Made by a program: the position numbers and the translations under genes | Assembly (NCBI RefSeq): GCF_004798865.1 | Contig: NW_025336347.1 | Location: forward strand, 21,017,430-21,081,429 | Direction of reading: 5' to 3' | Origin: Varanus komodoensis | Taxonomy: Eukaryota > Chordata > Lepidosauria > Squamata > Varanidae | DNA length: 64,000 nt | Shown here: positions 10,235-22,700 of the stretch, piece after piece | Layout: each line of letters opens with the position of its first letter | How positions within the stretch are numbered: the first letter of the stretch is position 1 | Notes under the pieces: model-generated | What the model was told of the DNA's origin: nothing | Databases searched by the model: none | What the model saw: only the letters and a program-made list of their open reading frames with translations

Positions 10235-10395
10235 GGTTCAGGGGCAGAGGATCTCCTTTGCATGCAGAAGATGCCAAATCCAGTCCCTGCATCTGCAACT
10301 ACAGTTGGGGACACTCCCATCCAAACCATTGGGGAGTCATTGCCGGTCACGGCCAACAATTTTGGGCTGGATGGACCAAAGCTCTGACTTGGCGG
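10235..10395 (+). repeat. tRNA-derived SINE (squamate type)
   Basis: The A/B-box-like head GTGGTTCAGGGGCAGAGGATCTCCTTTGCATGCAGAAG matches the common GCAGAGCATCTGCTTTGCATGCAGAAGGTCCC head. GGCTGGATGGACCAAAGCTCTGACT matches the GCTAGATGGACCAATGGTCTGACT tail region of the same family. Confidence 0.65.
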
Positions 10396-10399
10396 GGCA

Positions 10400-11950
10400 G
10401 TTGGCATAATCACTCTGACTTATTTCAGCGACAGCTTTTTAAAGCCACGGCATGTGCTGGGCGTGATTTGAATCATCACTGGTCAAGTGTGGCTACTCAT
10501 GTTGGATGGCATGGCTTGTTTGGGGGTTCAGTCACTCTCAGTTAACCACACAGCAGTCCATGGCTTTTTAGAGTGTTGCTAAACCCTCTCACAAGCCATT
10601 CCACCCAGGTTTGTTGTGTTGCGGACAACTCAAGAAGGCATGCCTGGATGATCATTACTCAGACTGCAGCCAGCATGGTGGCTTAAACAATCCGCAGTAG
10701 CTTGTTCAAGCTGTGGCGATTACGGAAAGCAGGGTTCCCATGGAGGAAACATCACTCAAGCATCCAGGCTATCGGCCTGTAATCTACCTACCAAAAGGAA
10801 GCATCATCAGACCATTTATCAGCCACCTTCACATGAAGCGATGGCTATGGTTGGAGCCTGTGGGGATGGCTGGTGAAGAACCAAGATAAAACGTCGTTCC
10901 ACCCAGCTCCGAGTACCAACCTTCTCTGGTCACAAGCAGGTAGGGCATCCTTTCCAGCCCTACCTGAGATCCTTGAATAAGTCAGGAATTGAACTGGCAC
11001 CTTCTGTATGCCAAGCATGTGATCCATCATGGAATGACAGGTCAAAAGCCCAGTTTGGAGCACAGCTGTTGCATGTAGAAAGTTCTAGATTCAAGGCAGC
11101 AGCCCAAAATAGGGCTAAGACCCCTGGTTGACTCCCCTGCCTGAAGTATCCCCTGCTTGAAGGTGCATCATTGCTCTGGTTTAGCATAAGGCAGCTCCCA
11201 ATGTTTGTAAACCTGTTTATAAGCTTAATTTAAATCCTTTCCTGTTAGCACAATGTATAGCAACTCTAGTGGTTGCTGAGAATGATTGGCAAACTGCGTG
11301 CTCTGTTGCTACTGGGGGAAGAAAAACAGAGTTGGCCTCCCAATTCACATTACAAGTGTTACTGGAAGCCGGTAACAGTAAGGTAACAGGTTCTTCCTGT
11401 CTCCTTTAATGTCCCATCTCCTCCATCCTCAATAGAGCAAATTTCTGTGCTGCAGATGACACCTATAATTTTTTTATTACAGAGACCTCCATGCCACCTT
11501 AAAGTTTATGTATAAGGAAAAGTAGAGGTAACACAAATCAGAACCATTAGCAGATGAAACTTAAGGGCAGCAAGAGCACAAAAGAACCATTATCTGGGTT
11601 AAAGGGAAATCCTTAAAATGGGTGTTGAACTTCAGGTTCATACATCAGATGGCCCAGATGGCCAAACCCCCTTTTATTTGGTGTGTTCCCAGCTTTGGTG
11701 CAATTGTTTGTTTTCTCCCGTTCAAACATGTTGAAATTCCTCTGACAAGGCTTAGATTCTGGGGGTAAGAGCTTTAGGCCAAAATATACTGATAGTTTTG
11801 GCCCTGCCCTTTTGCCATCAGCCTTTTTGCCATCGACCTTGCAAAGCAATAGGTCATGGCTCCTTGAAACTTGCATTCAGCCCTTGAGCTGAAGAGGTTC
11901 AACACCGCTTGTGGCACATGACCTGGTCCAGAGGTGCTCTCAAAGTATGT
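10400..11950. other. Repeat-rich stretch, no gene
   Basis: It contains MITE-like words (CATGGCTTGTT, AACCACACAGCAGTCCATGG at 10500-10700) and a decayed SINE-like piece on the minus strand near 10960-11060. No coding exon was recognised. Confidence 0.35.
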
Positions 11951-11954
11951 TCTC

Positions 11955-13565
11955 AGTAGATTGTTGTTGTTAGTCGCGAACTCATGTCCAACCCATCGCG
12001 ACCCCATGGACAACATTCCTCCAGGCCTTCCTGTCCTCCACCGTCCCCCGGAGTCCACTCAAGCTCACACCAACTGCTTCAGTGACTCCATTCAGCCACC
12101 TCATCCTCTGCCATCCCCTTCTTCTTTTGCCATCTATTGTTCCCAGCATTAGGCTCTTCTCCAGGGAGTCCTTTCTTCCCATTAGGTGGCCAAAGTACTT
12201 GAGTTTCATCTTCAGGATCTGGCCTTCTAAAGAGCAGTCAGGGTTGATCTCCTCTAGGACTGACCGGTTTGATCACCTTGCAGTCCAAGGGACTCACAGA
12301 AGTCTCCGCCAGCACCACAATTTAAAGGCCTCAATTCTTTGGTGCTCAGCCTTCCTTAAATCCAACTTTCACAGCCATACATTGCAACTGGGAAACCATA
12401 GCCTTGACTATATGCACTTTTGTCGGCAGGGTGATGTCTCTGCTTTTTAGTATGCTGTCTAGATTTGCCATAGCTTTCCTCCCCAGGAGCAAGCATTTTT
12501 TAATTTTTTATTATTATTATTATTATTATAACATTTCTATGCCGCCCGTTGCCGAAACCTCGGGGCGGCTTACAACATGATAAAATACATTGAAATTTCT
12601 TGGCTGCAATCCCCATCTGCGGTGATCTTGGAGCCCAGGAAAATAAAATCTGTCACTACCTCCATTTCTTCCCCATCTATTTGCCAGGAAGTGAGAGGAC
12701 CGGATGCCACGGTCTTAGTTTTCTTAATGTTGAGTTTTAAGCCAACTTTTGTGCTCTCCTCCTTCACCCGCATCAAGAGGCTCTTTAGTTCCTCTTCACT
12801 TTCTGCCATGAGAGTGGTATCATCTGCATATCTGAGGTTGTTGATATTTCTCCCAGCAATCTTAATTCCAACTGGTGATTCATCTCGCCCCGCCTTTCTC
12901 ATGATGTGCTCTGCATATAAGTTAAATAGGCAGGGCAACAGTATACAGCCTTGCTGAACTCCTTTCTCAATTTTGAACCAATCAGTGGTTCCATGTCCAG
13001 TTCTCACTGTTGCTTCTTGACCCACATGTAGGTTTCTCAAAAGACAAATAAGATGGTCAGCTACTCCCATCTCTTTAAGAACTTGCCACAATTTGCTGTG
13101 ATCCACACAATCAAAGGCTTTAGCATAGTCAATGAAGCAGAAGCAGATGTTTTTCTGGAACTCCCTAGCTTTCTCCATGATCCAGCGTATGTTGGCAATT
13201 TGATCTCTAGTTCCTCTCCCTCTTCAAAACCCTGCCTGTACTTCTGGTAGTTCTTGGTCCACATACTGCTGGAGCCTATCTTGTAGGATTTTGAGCATCA
13301 CTTTGCTAGCATGTGAAATGAGTGCAACGGTGCGGTAGTCAGAACATTCTTTGGCATTGCCCTTCTTTGGGATGGGAATGTAAACTGACCTTTTCCAATC
13401 CTGCGGCCACTGCTGAGTTTTCCAAATTTGCTGGCATATTGAGTGTAGCACTTTTACTGCATTGTCTTTTAAGATTTTGAATAGCTCAGCTGGATTACTG
13501 TCACCTCCACTAGCTTTGTTGTTGCTCAGACTTTCTAAGGCTCATTTGACTTCACATTCCATCTC
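11955..13565 (-). mobile_element. BovB (RTE clade) LINE, 5'-truncated
   Basis: The minus strand shows BovB reverse-transcriptase motifs: YIPIPKKGNAKECSDYRTVA (from about 13380), FIDYAKAFDCVDHSKLW, GVQQGCILLPCLFNLY, and the catalytic YADDT with LRYADDTTLMAESEEEL. The C-terminal MKLKYFGHLMGRKDSLEKSL, GKRRRGWQRMRWL and RKAWR lie at 11982-12209, and the 3' end reads CATGGGGTCGCGATGGG. The frame is broken: a shift separates the 13224-13451 piece from the 12570-13178 piece, and an L2 tail sits inside at about 12496-12590. The 5' part (endonuclease) is missing. Confidence 0.9.
12496..12590 (-). mobile_element. L2 3'-tail insertion inside BovB
   Basis: Read on the minus strand it gives GTTGTAAGCCGCCCCGAGG, TTTCGGCAACGGGCGGC, ATAGAAATG and then an (AAT)n tail. 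This is the same 3' end as the L2 at 27588-29570 (GTTGTGAGCCGCCCCGAGG...GGGGCGGCATAGAAATG). It splits the BovB sequence. Confidence 0.8.
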
Positions 13566-13569
13566 ACTA

Positions 13570-14940
13570 GATAGGCAACCTCAAATTACCTGCCTAGCTG
13601 CACATAATTAGATCCCTCTCAAACCCAGATACCATTACAGGATAAGATAACTCTCTGTACCTTGGGTATAGGTCATACTGAAATGTCAGGCAAGATTTGT
13701 TTTTTGCTTATTTACTGTAACAAAACTGGTACAATTATACATACTGAGTCAAGAGTTGGACACACAAACACTTAAGACGGTCAATAACATCGTGCTGGTT
13801 GGTGGGTGCTTGACATGATCCAGGCCCTCTCTCTGTGGAATTTTTCCCCTAAGGAGGAAAGTCTGGCACACCCCCAAATGGCAGCATGAAACCCTCATGG
13901 ATTTGCACAGCCACAGTATATCACAGTGGTAGTTGCAGTGGAATATATAGAAATGTAGAGAAAGAAAAAGTTTGGGGAAAGGAGCCTATCTTATTTGTCT
14001 CTGTCATAGGACGAAGCTTGAGTCGTTCTACAGACAGCTAAAGTTCTCTTTGACAGAACTCCAGTTCCATGTGTTGGGGCTTTGGGTGGGGACAGAGCAA
14101 TCTATTTAAGTTCAATGAGACTTAATTGCTGACTGGGCAGCAGGAGTAAGCTCAAGAGGCTTATTCAATTCAATGAGACTTATTTCCAGATAGCTAGGTG
14201 CAGATGATTGAACTCTGTCTGTGCAAGAAAACACCAAGACCCTGAGATGTCCATTCTTCTATTACTAAAAACAAAGACAGCCTTGCTGGTCGTAAGAAAA
14301 CATCCACATAAAATGTAATACCTTGACTGAGGTGACTCAAGGGTCACGAAATGTGCAAACCTTTGAGATCTCCAGATCTCACCTGGCAAAACTGTGAGCG
14401 CCTTCATGGTTGTTACCTTGAGCGCTGCCAGAATGTCCCTGGGAAAGTGATTCTGAAAGCATCCAGTTTCTTCCTTCCATGACCTCCAGGGAAATACCCT
14501 GTGACTGCTCCAGAAAAGGTATGTGGAAATGGGGACCGGAGAAGCTGGGTGAGGCGCATGCTTGCTGTGGCCTCTGGAAGATGTGTGTAGAAACGGAGGG
14601 AAACACCAGGCTGGGTGCCTTGCTTCTTGTGTCCTCTCATTTCTTCCTGTGCCTGAACGTGGCTCCTGCAAGGACTTCTCCTCTTAAGGGTGTATGTGAC
14701 GTGATGGCTCAAGCTGTATTTCAAGGGCCTAGTAGCCTTTTCCAGGATAACCTATGATTAGTGCTCCCACCTGTAGGGGTTGCTCAGGGTTTTAACTTAC
14801 AGTTCAGTGGGGAGATTCAGCAGCTCCCCCCTGTTCTTCCCATGGCCGTCCCCTTTCTGGTCGCTCCCCAGCCTCGGTGCCCCTAGTTGTCTTGCCAACT
14901 TGTCAGCAGGTCTGCTGATGCTTTTATTGCAAATTTCCCT
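13570..14940. other. Non-coding stretch
   Basis: No exon, RNA gene or clear repeat family was recognised. Minus-strand frames of about 100-160 codons exist near 14180-14724 but show no domain or coding pattern. Confidence 0.35.
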
Positions 14941-14989
14941 AACATGGTAAACTCTAGCTGATTTGGACTACACTTCTCATTATCCACGA

Positions 14990-15240
14990 CCACTGGATAG
15001 GCTGACTGAGGCTGATGGGAGCTGTAGTCCAAAACATCTCGAGGATGTTGAAGAGCACTGGACCTAGGACTGAACCCTGCAGTACCCTACTAGTTACCTT
15101 CCTCCAGTCTGAGAATGTGCCATTGATGAACGCCCTTTGTGTCCGATTTAGCAACCGATTTTGGATCCACCTAACAGTTTTTCTATCATTTTCTGTCAGT
15201 TTTCTCATGGTCCCCTTTGATCAATGCCAGCAGTACCATT
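14990..15240 (-). mobile_element. CR1 LINE fragment (RT)
   Basis: The minus-strand frame RWIQNRLLNRTQRAFINGTF, SDWRKVTSRVLQGSVLGPVLFNI is the CR1 thumb/palm stretch (NRTQR...NG, SGVPQGSVLGPVLFNI). It is flanked on the left by a piece of the hAT-like MITE (GGCTGATGGGAGCTGTAGTCC). Confidence 0.8.
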
Positions 15241-15360
15241 AATAAGCAAGTGGGCTGATGCACAGGTGTGTGGGATATGTCTACAGAAGCTATCCCACGC
15301 GGCCACCAGCACTGGAGAATCCCCGTTCACTATATGGATATGATTTCTGTGAGGGGAAAA

Positions 15361-15735
15361 CTAAAGGCACATCCTTGTGCCAAACCTTTTAAGCTTGTCT
15401 AGGTTTCTCTGGGTTTTCTTTTTGTCTTCCAGGCCGCTAGCTATTCCATCTAGTTTAGTATCATCTGCAAATGTAATTATCTTCCCACGGATTTCCCTAT
15501 CAAGATTGTTCATAAAGATGTTGAAGAGTGCTGGTCCCAGGACTGAAGCCTGTGGTACCTCAGCAGCGACTTCTCTCCAGGCTGAGCAACTACCATTGAT
15601 GGTCACTCTCTGTGACCTGTGCTGGAGCCCGTTGTGGATCCACCTAGTAATAGTTCTGTCAAGCCCACATTTTGCTATTTTATTTATTAGGATGTTGCAC
15701 AGCACTTTGTCTAAGGCTTTGCGAAAGTCTAGGTA
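15361..15735 (-). mobile_element. CR1 LINE fragment (RT with FADDT)
   Basis: The minus strand reads TRWIHNGLQHRSQRVTINGS, QASVLGPALFNIFMNNLD and the active-site FADDTKLDG, followed by QRNLDKLKRF. This is CR1 reverse transcriptase. It is a second copy of the region at 14990-15240, so two CR1 copies lie in line. Confidence 0.85.
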
Positions 15736-15825
15736 AGTTGTATGCTAACTTTTTATGGGGCCATGAGGGGAAGGGTTTTTGGGGGGGTTTTTTTGGTAGT
15801 TTTCTATTCTTTTCCTTTGTTGGGA

Positions 15826-16860
15826 TTAGTTGTTCTTGTGCTTTAAGAATTCATTTTTTAAAGATGTCCATCCCCCCTGGACTCCTCTCTCCATTAGTGT
15901 GAGTTGCCAGGGTATTTTGCTTATTGTTGACTTGAATGTCTTAAAATTGGCCCTTTTGAAGTTGGGGATACGCATTTGGCTGCGGCAGATATTTGCCTTT
16001 TGCTCAACAGAATTCAAGAATGGTGTGGTCGCTTTCACCCCAAGAACCCGCGGTTGTTACTCTATCTACTAGATCATCTTTGTTGGTTAGTTTTCAGTCG
16101 AGTGTAGCTGTTCCCCTTGTCTTTTCCTCCACTATCTGCTGGAGGAGGTTATCGGCCACACATGTGGCAGATCTCTTTGAGGGGCCAGGTTTGGCTGAAT
16201 GTGTCTCCCAGCAAAGATCAGGGAAGCTGAAGTGGCCCATGAGGACCACGCCATGTCTTCTAGCTGCATCGGCTTATTGGTTTTCAAAGATAACGGCTTT
16301 GTCTTCCCTTTGAGTTGGTGGGCGGTTGTAGAAGCTGATCACCGTGTCGCTACAGCTTTTTGCTCCTGTTAGGTTGAGCCAGATGCACTCAGTGTGGAAA
16401 CTTGACTCCTCCTCCTGTATTTCATTGCAAATACAAGTATTCTTTATTATTTATTTATTTAGAAAATTTCTATGCTGCCCCATTCGCCGAAGCCTCGGGG
16501 AGGCTCACAACATAAATCAATTAAAATAATATAAAATAAAATAAGTATAATGTATAGTGCAATGTATAGTGCAATGATTCCTTCCCTTTTATCCCTTCTA
16601 TTTTTCTTGAAGAACTTGTATCCATCTAATTTTGAACTCCAACTGAGAGAAGCATTCCACTATGTTTCAGTAATTGCCAGAAGATTGTAGTTGCCGTCAT
16701 GTACTTGGAGTTCAAGTTCATGTTTATTACCCATGCTCTGGGCATTGGTGTAGAAACATTGCAGCTCCCTGGGGTATAACCAGGTTTTGTTTCTGGGTTG
16801 TGTTATGTTGTGTTTTGTCTTACGTTGCCTGGGCCAGCTGTGCTGATGAACCATGGATAG
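15826..16860 (-). mobile_element. CR1 LINE endonuclease and linker region
   Basis: In minus-strand order: LQCFYTNAQSMGNKHELE and NYNLLAITET (endonuclease start); ECIWLNLTG and VISFYNRPPTQREDKA; MGHFSFPDLCWE and VADNLLQQIVEE; then the linker NFKTFKSTISKIPW. It probably belongs to the same insertion as 15361-15735, with part of the RT missing. An L2 tail interrupts it at about 16440-16550. Confidence 0.85.
16440..16550 (-). mobile_element. L2 3'-tail insertion inside CR1
   Basis: The minus strand reads GTTGTGAGCCTCCCCGAGG, CTTCGGCGAATGGGGCAGC and ATAGAAATTTTC, then a (TAAA)n-like tail. It is the same tail type as at 12496 and 29488. Confidence 0.75.
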
Positions 16861-17060
16861 GTAACCAGGAACAACCTATGCAGAGAATGCATGGTTGTTG
16901 AGTTGTGAACTGTGGTGTATTCATGATTAACAAACCACCATTTGTTACCATGGCTGGATTCAGAAATTATGACCCATGTTTCAACAACAACCCATGGTTT
17001 AATGACAGCCCACACTCAACCTATATTCAAACCTTGAATTATGCTGTCTTAACCCAGCCA
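16860..17060. mobile_element. Palindromic MITE-like repeat, second copy
   Basis: It shares AACAACAACCCATGGTTTAA, GCCCACACTCAACC and TTCAAACCTTGAATTATG with the element at 2537-2796. Confidence 0.45.
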
Positions 17061-17274
17061 GAGACAGGAGTCTTTTCCAGCTTGCCCTGGAGATACTATG
17101 GATTTTAACTTACACTTCAACTGGAAGACTCAGTAGCTTCTGCGGTCTGGAAACTGCTGCATCAAAACAGGTGGTTACTACTGAACTGTGGCCCTTTCTT
17201 GAGTGCCTTGCTCTGCCCAGTTTATTGTTCAACTGTGTTTTTAATGCCCCAATTAAATCCCCCCCTCCATCTTC

Positions 17275-17400
17275 TCAAAGCAGGGATGGAGAACCCGTGG
17301 TCCCCCAGAAGTTGGACTACAGCTTCTATAACCCCCGACTGCTTTCCGTGCTGGCAAGGACCAACGGAGTCCACCAGCTGGAGGGTTGAATCTGGGTTCA
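17275..17400. mobile_element. hAT-like MITE half element
   Basis: CAGGGATGGAGAACCCGTGG followed by CCCCAGAAGTTGGACTACAG matches the left half of the palindromic MITE at 3696. No right half is clear. Confidence 0.45.
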
Positions 17401-19600
17401 AACTGGGCCAGCTGTGCTGGCAGATGTTGATTTCAGTACCCCATCCTTCCTTCTGCAGCTCCTCCAGCCTTGTGAAAACTCTGCGTAGGGAGTCAAAAGA
17501 CCCTGCTGAATGGGGTGAGCTGTAGGGTGTGGCAGGGAGGGGAGGGCGAATTCCCAAAAACTGAGGGGAGGGACTTTCCATGAGCAGAGTCCCTTCCTCC
17601 TGGGGAAGGACTGTCCTGGATGCTAGCCATAGTCTGAGCTGGTATAAGGGAGTTGCAAAGGAACATGGTAATCTGCAAGTATGTGTAGATCGAACGGAGA
17701 AGTAACTTGATTAGCTGAGTAAAAAGCAGGTAGTAAACCAAGTAACTAAAGCTACGCAGTTACTTCTGGCTCTTGTAAACACTCTTGGGAGCAGACTGCT
17801 GCTGGTGATTAGCTGTGGATGACGTTTGCTTCCAACCTGGCTCCCTCGCCATTTTGCCAACCCTTCTGTTGGCCACTGATAACATGAGGAGAGGCGGGGG
17901 GCACAAGAAGAACAATTTAACAGTCCTGAAAAAGGAGATACCTGGCAAATGGGTTAAGAAAATGTGTGAGAGAGATCCCTCTTCTTTTGCTCTTCCTTAC
18001 TGAAGGAAAGCATGAAGGCAGACCAGCGCGGAAATGATCAGCCAGCGCCTGTCAGTGGTGAGAATTTGTTAATATCATATCGCTTTTGTGCACTCATTGA
18101 TTGCTGAGATACGTACAGCCATGGGCCCCAGGAGAGCCTGAAAAGGAGTAGCACCACTCAGAACTGACTTTTGCTCTAAGGAAATGGAATTGAAGGACAC
18201 CCAAGAAATCACTGGCAAATGTTTTTCATTCATAAGGTAGAGGAAAACTGTGTGGGTGTTCTTTGGATCAGTCTGTAGTACTGTCCTATTGCATATTATT
18301 CTATTCTATTGTTTTCTGGTATTGACGTAAACTGCTTTGGGATTTGTACAAATTAGAAGTTTAGACATGCTGAGAAAAATGAATAAATCTCAACAACTCC
18401 AATTCCCAGGCCTCATTACTGGGGCAGCCTAGCTAGTGTAGCTTTGAGTTACATTTATTTTAATCTCTGTACTCTCCTTGATTCAGTGCAGGGATGTGCA
18501 CATGATTAACCTCACACCATTCTTGTGAAGTTGGTTATGTAGTGACTTGGTTCACACATAATATTAACCCATGATTTGTTGACTTCCGGGCTGTTGTGTT
18601 ATACAGCTGTATTAACCATGAACAACTCAAGAAGAGAACCCATGATATGTTGTTGGTTTGTACACTCTGGATTGTTTAAATCATGGATTGTTGTTACATG
18701 TCAACCCAGAACCGTAGGTTGTTCTACCAGTCTACAAGGCAATCGGCAAGAGTGTATTGGCTCTACATACCAATATTACAGTGCTGCAAAAGTATTTGGG
18801 GCACAGGGAAGGAGTGGTTGAAGAAGGAAAGAAACAAAGAACCCAGGGACTGAAAAAATAAACTCTGGTTTGTCCAATGGACTTCCAGATAAACTGAGAG
18901 ATGGCAACCAACACTGTGATAAATAAAACATGGGTTAGCATTATGTGCAAACCAGGTTACTGAATGGCTTATGGGGACTCTATCAGTTTTGTGAGGATTT
19001 GAACCAGGATCTATACACTTTAACCGCTAAAACACAGTGGCTGTCATGATTTGTAAACAGGTCCTTTCTTGGAAAACAAACTGTTTATTAGAAGAGGAAT
19101 AAAGTCCACAAAAGAGTAACTTCACCCAAATATGGGCCTGAAATTAATGTCTGGAGTTTTCTTATATTTCTATCCAACAGAATATGATCATTGCTTTATT
19201 TTAGAGACTGCAACATTTCCAGTATCTTTATTGGTATTATTACTATTCTTTTTTTTTTTAATCCAGTAGTCAAAGCTTCCAGTCTGCTTAGAAAAGGGTA
19301 TCAATTTTCTGTATTTCTGCTCCCAACTTCTCTGCCTGGTAGCTTCTTGCAGGGACTGTTCTCCTGTGAAGAGTGTGGGCGAAGCTGACAGGGAGCAACC
19401 GTGTTCTGAGGCGTATGATCCCCAAAGTAGCCTGGATCCTCTTTTATAAAATCGGTAATTCTCCCTTGTATATCAAATCAACATCATGTAGCCATCAGCC
19501 ATCAAAGGCCATTAAACAAGCACTTTTAGTGATATGAAATCTGAGACAGAAATGATACAACCAGTCACATTATTCTTTTGATGCTTCCTTCCCTGTTTTT
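17400..19600. other. Upstream flank of the butyrophilin gene
   Basis: No coding exon is recognised. MITE-like pieces lie at 18540-18730 and 18880-18960, and a decayed SINE end at 18990-19043 (GGATTTGAACCAGG...AACCGCTAAAACACAGTGGCT). A 5' UTR exon and promoter of the butyrophilin gene should lie here or further left; neither a CpG island nor a clear TATA box was found. Confidence 0.35.
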
Positions 19601-19608
19601 TTAAACAG

Positions 19609-19752
19609 AGTTTGCTTCATTCCTCAGAGACCAGAATGGGAAGAGCAAGAAAATGAAAGCTTCTGTGTCTTCTTGTCACCTCAAAATGAGTTCCTTCCTA
19701 CTCATTCTCACCATTTTCTGGGTTCTCCCAACTATTAATAATGTACATCCTG
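19609..19752 (+). CDS. BTN-like exon with start and signal peptide
   Basis: The acceptor TTTTTTTAAACAG| at 19608 implies an upstream 5' UTR exon. The ATG is at 19653; SSFLLILTIFWVLPTINN is the hydrophobic core. The donor is CATCCTG|GTAAGA, phase 1. A six-codon upstream frame (ATGGGAAGAGCAAGAAAATGA without its last base) ends on a TGA that overlaps the start codon, so initiation may be modulated or may occur at the second ATG. Confidence 0.75.
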
Positions 19753-22700
19753 GTAAGAATCGTGTGTGTGTGACTCTGTCTGAAGCTCAGTTGCTTCTGG
19801 CTGAAATGTTTTACATTCCTCTGAAGGGGCAAAGAAAAGTTGTGTGTTACATTTCCTGCCAGGTACGACGTCTAAAAATTAGAATGAAATTGTATGGAAT
19901 GGCCTAGTGGAGCAGAGCAGAGGTGTATCTACTCCAGCGTTCTGGGCTCCTCTCTCCACATGTGCCCGTGAACCCTCACTCAGGGAAGCTCCCTGGTCTC
20001 TTCCTACAAGAGGCTATTCATCAGTTGCATATCTCCTTTGGGTTTCATGGCAGAACTGAGATCTGAGCACTATGCAAATCTCTTTTCCTTTCCTGCAGTA
20101 TAACCTCTAGGTGGCACTGTGGTATAGGCAGAATAGTGCAACTGCACAAGAGGAAATCACATACAGTGGTACCTTGGCTCACGAACGTAATCCGTTCCAG
20201 GACTCAGGTCGTGACCCAAATTGGTCGTGAACCAAGTTAAATTTCCCCATAAGGTTCAATGTAAATGAGGTTAATCTGTTCTGTAACCATTTTTTAAATC
20301 AGAAAAATGTGAAGCAAAGTGACAACAACAAAGATTGTGGCCATCTCCCCCATCCCGCACCCCAAGCACAAGCGTGGCCATCTCCCTGCCCCCCCCCCCC
20401 CGCCAGCATGACTGCAATTGCACCCATCATCCCTGCAGGCGCCCGTCATCCCGGCATACTGGGGGGTGAGGGAAGAGACGGGGGTGATCGCAGGCGCACT
20501 GGGAGAGGGAGAGATGGGCGCAAACGGTGCGCTGGGGGTGGGGAGGTGGCCGCGATCGCAGTTCTGTTCGTGCAGGGAAAGGGTGCCTGATCAGAGGCGC
20601 GCTCCTGCAGGAAAGACAGGCGGCATCTCAGACATCTCCCCCGCAGCTCTGCTTTGCTGCTCCCGTCTTTCCTGCAGCAGCGCGCCTCTGATCACGGATG
20701 CCTTCCCTGCACGAATGGAACTGGGATTGTGGCCATCTCCCCAGCGGAGATCAGAGATGGCTGCGCTCTTGGTTGCCACCCAAAGTGGAGTTCGCAACCC
20801 AAGTAAAAATTTTTCAGTAATTTTTGTTCATGACCCAATTTGTTCGTGAGCCAAGGCGTTCGTGAGCCGAGGTACCACTGTATATTTTCAATGCTCTAAA
20901 ACCTGCTGACGTGCTGGTTAGACACAGAAGTGAAACTGGTGGCTTTCATCTAAAGCACCCATAAACAGCCATGAATATGAAATGGTGAGTGCAGGATGAA
21001 AGCCTTGTGTGGCATTAGCCCTAACCCTTACATCCTATGGACAGAGCAGATCAATACTTCCCAGGGCTTCTCCACTGCCAGATGCAGAACAGCACACAGG
21101 AAACTGCCTTAACACCGAGTCAGAACTGGTTCATCTAACTCAATATTGTCTGCACCTGGATAGGTAACCTGTGGCTCTACTAATATGTTAGCCTACGACT
21201 CCCATCATCCTCAGTCTTCATGTCCAGGGTTCGGGACTATGGGAACTGTAGTTCAAAGCATCTGGTGGGCGCTGAGTTAACTACCCCTGCTGTACACTAG
21301 GGATGCATGGGGCGGCTGCTTTGGGAGTGGGAATCCATCAGATTCCCTGGGCTCAGCTCCCCAGACTCCAGTCCACTTGACACAGCTGTGAGTCTGCATT
21401 CCTGGTGCGTTTGCCCAGCATTTGCAGGGCCCTCACCAGGAATCGTGCCCCACGCTCTGTGCAGGCAGCATCCCTCTTCTGTGCCGTGTGCAGCGGCCTT
21501 CGCAGAAGAAGGCTGCAAGTTGCACCACCTTTGTTCTGTGAGCGTGCATGGACTTCCTCTTGGCTCGGCTCACCTTGCAAGACCCTCTTCCACACTGACT
21601 AGCAGCCACTCGCCAAGGTTTCAGACAGGCGCCTTTTCTGCGCTGCCGGAGATGCTTCCGTGTACAAAAAACCCACTCCACTGCTCGACTGTGGCCCCCT
21701 CCACCCCCGGATCAGTTATTTCTGCCTGGTTTTGCACAAAAGGCCTTTTCATGCAAGGCGTGAAACAAGGAACACACTATGCTGGATATATCCAAAATGG
21801 TGGCTTTGCTTTTCAAGTATTCTTCAGCCCGTTGTCCCTGGCACATGGCTGGGGGATCACTAGTCAGGATAAACCCCCATGTATGACACTACTTGATCAG
21901 CTTAAGTAACCATTTGTGATTGTTTTTGGTTTGGTATGCAATGCAGCCCAGCTGACAGTGAATGGGCCACTTCAGCCGGTCACTGCTTTCCTGAGCAAGG
22001 ATATTGTGCTACGCTGTCACCTGTCCCCCAGGACAAGCGCCCAGGACATGGAGATAAAGTGGTTCCGCCCCCAGAAGTCTTCGTATGTCCACCTTTATCA
22101 CGGCGGCAGAGATCATCTGGAAAGGCAGCTGCCAGAATATCAAGGAAGGACCGAGTTTTTGAAAGATGGCATTGGTGAGGGGAAGATTGAACTGAAAATT
22201 CTCAATGTCAGCTTTTTGGATGAGGGACAGTACCACTGCTCTGTTAAGCAAGGGAGTTTCCACCAGGAAGCCACACTGGACATGCGACTGGCTGGTGAGC
22301 ATGAGAATCCTTTTTAAATGGATGATTTAAGCTGTCATTTCCTAACGAGCTTTAGGGCTATACACTTAAGTTTTTGGAGCGGGTGAATTTGTCAGATTTC
22401 CTATGCGCCTTTCTGTCTCTCAGATCGCTCCCTCCGCTGTTTCCCATTGTGTTGCTTGTGGGGGACAAGCGTCAGCTTTCCATAAGAAACATCAAGCCAC
22501 TCCTGGGCTTCTCCAGACAGCAGCAAGTCCCCTACACTGGCAGGCTGTGTGCCTGGTCCTTCAAGGACAGGCTGTACAGCCCTGTCCAGGTCAGCGGACT
22601 CCCATCCCGTGGGGAACTGGAGGATGGTGGCCAGGCCTGGTGCAGGCTCTCCCGCTAGGTGAAGCCAAGCGCACACGGGCTGCTGCTGTCACATCACACG

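Noticed and set aside
20400-20720. Apparent CpG island in butyrophilin intron 1
   Set aside because: It is the interior of a Tigger-like MITE that recurs at 37905 and 43258.
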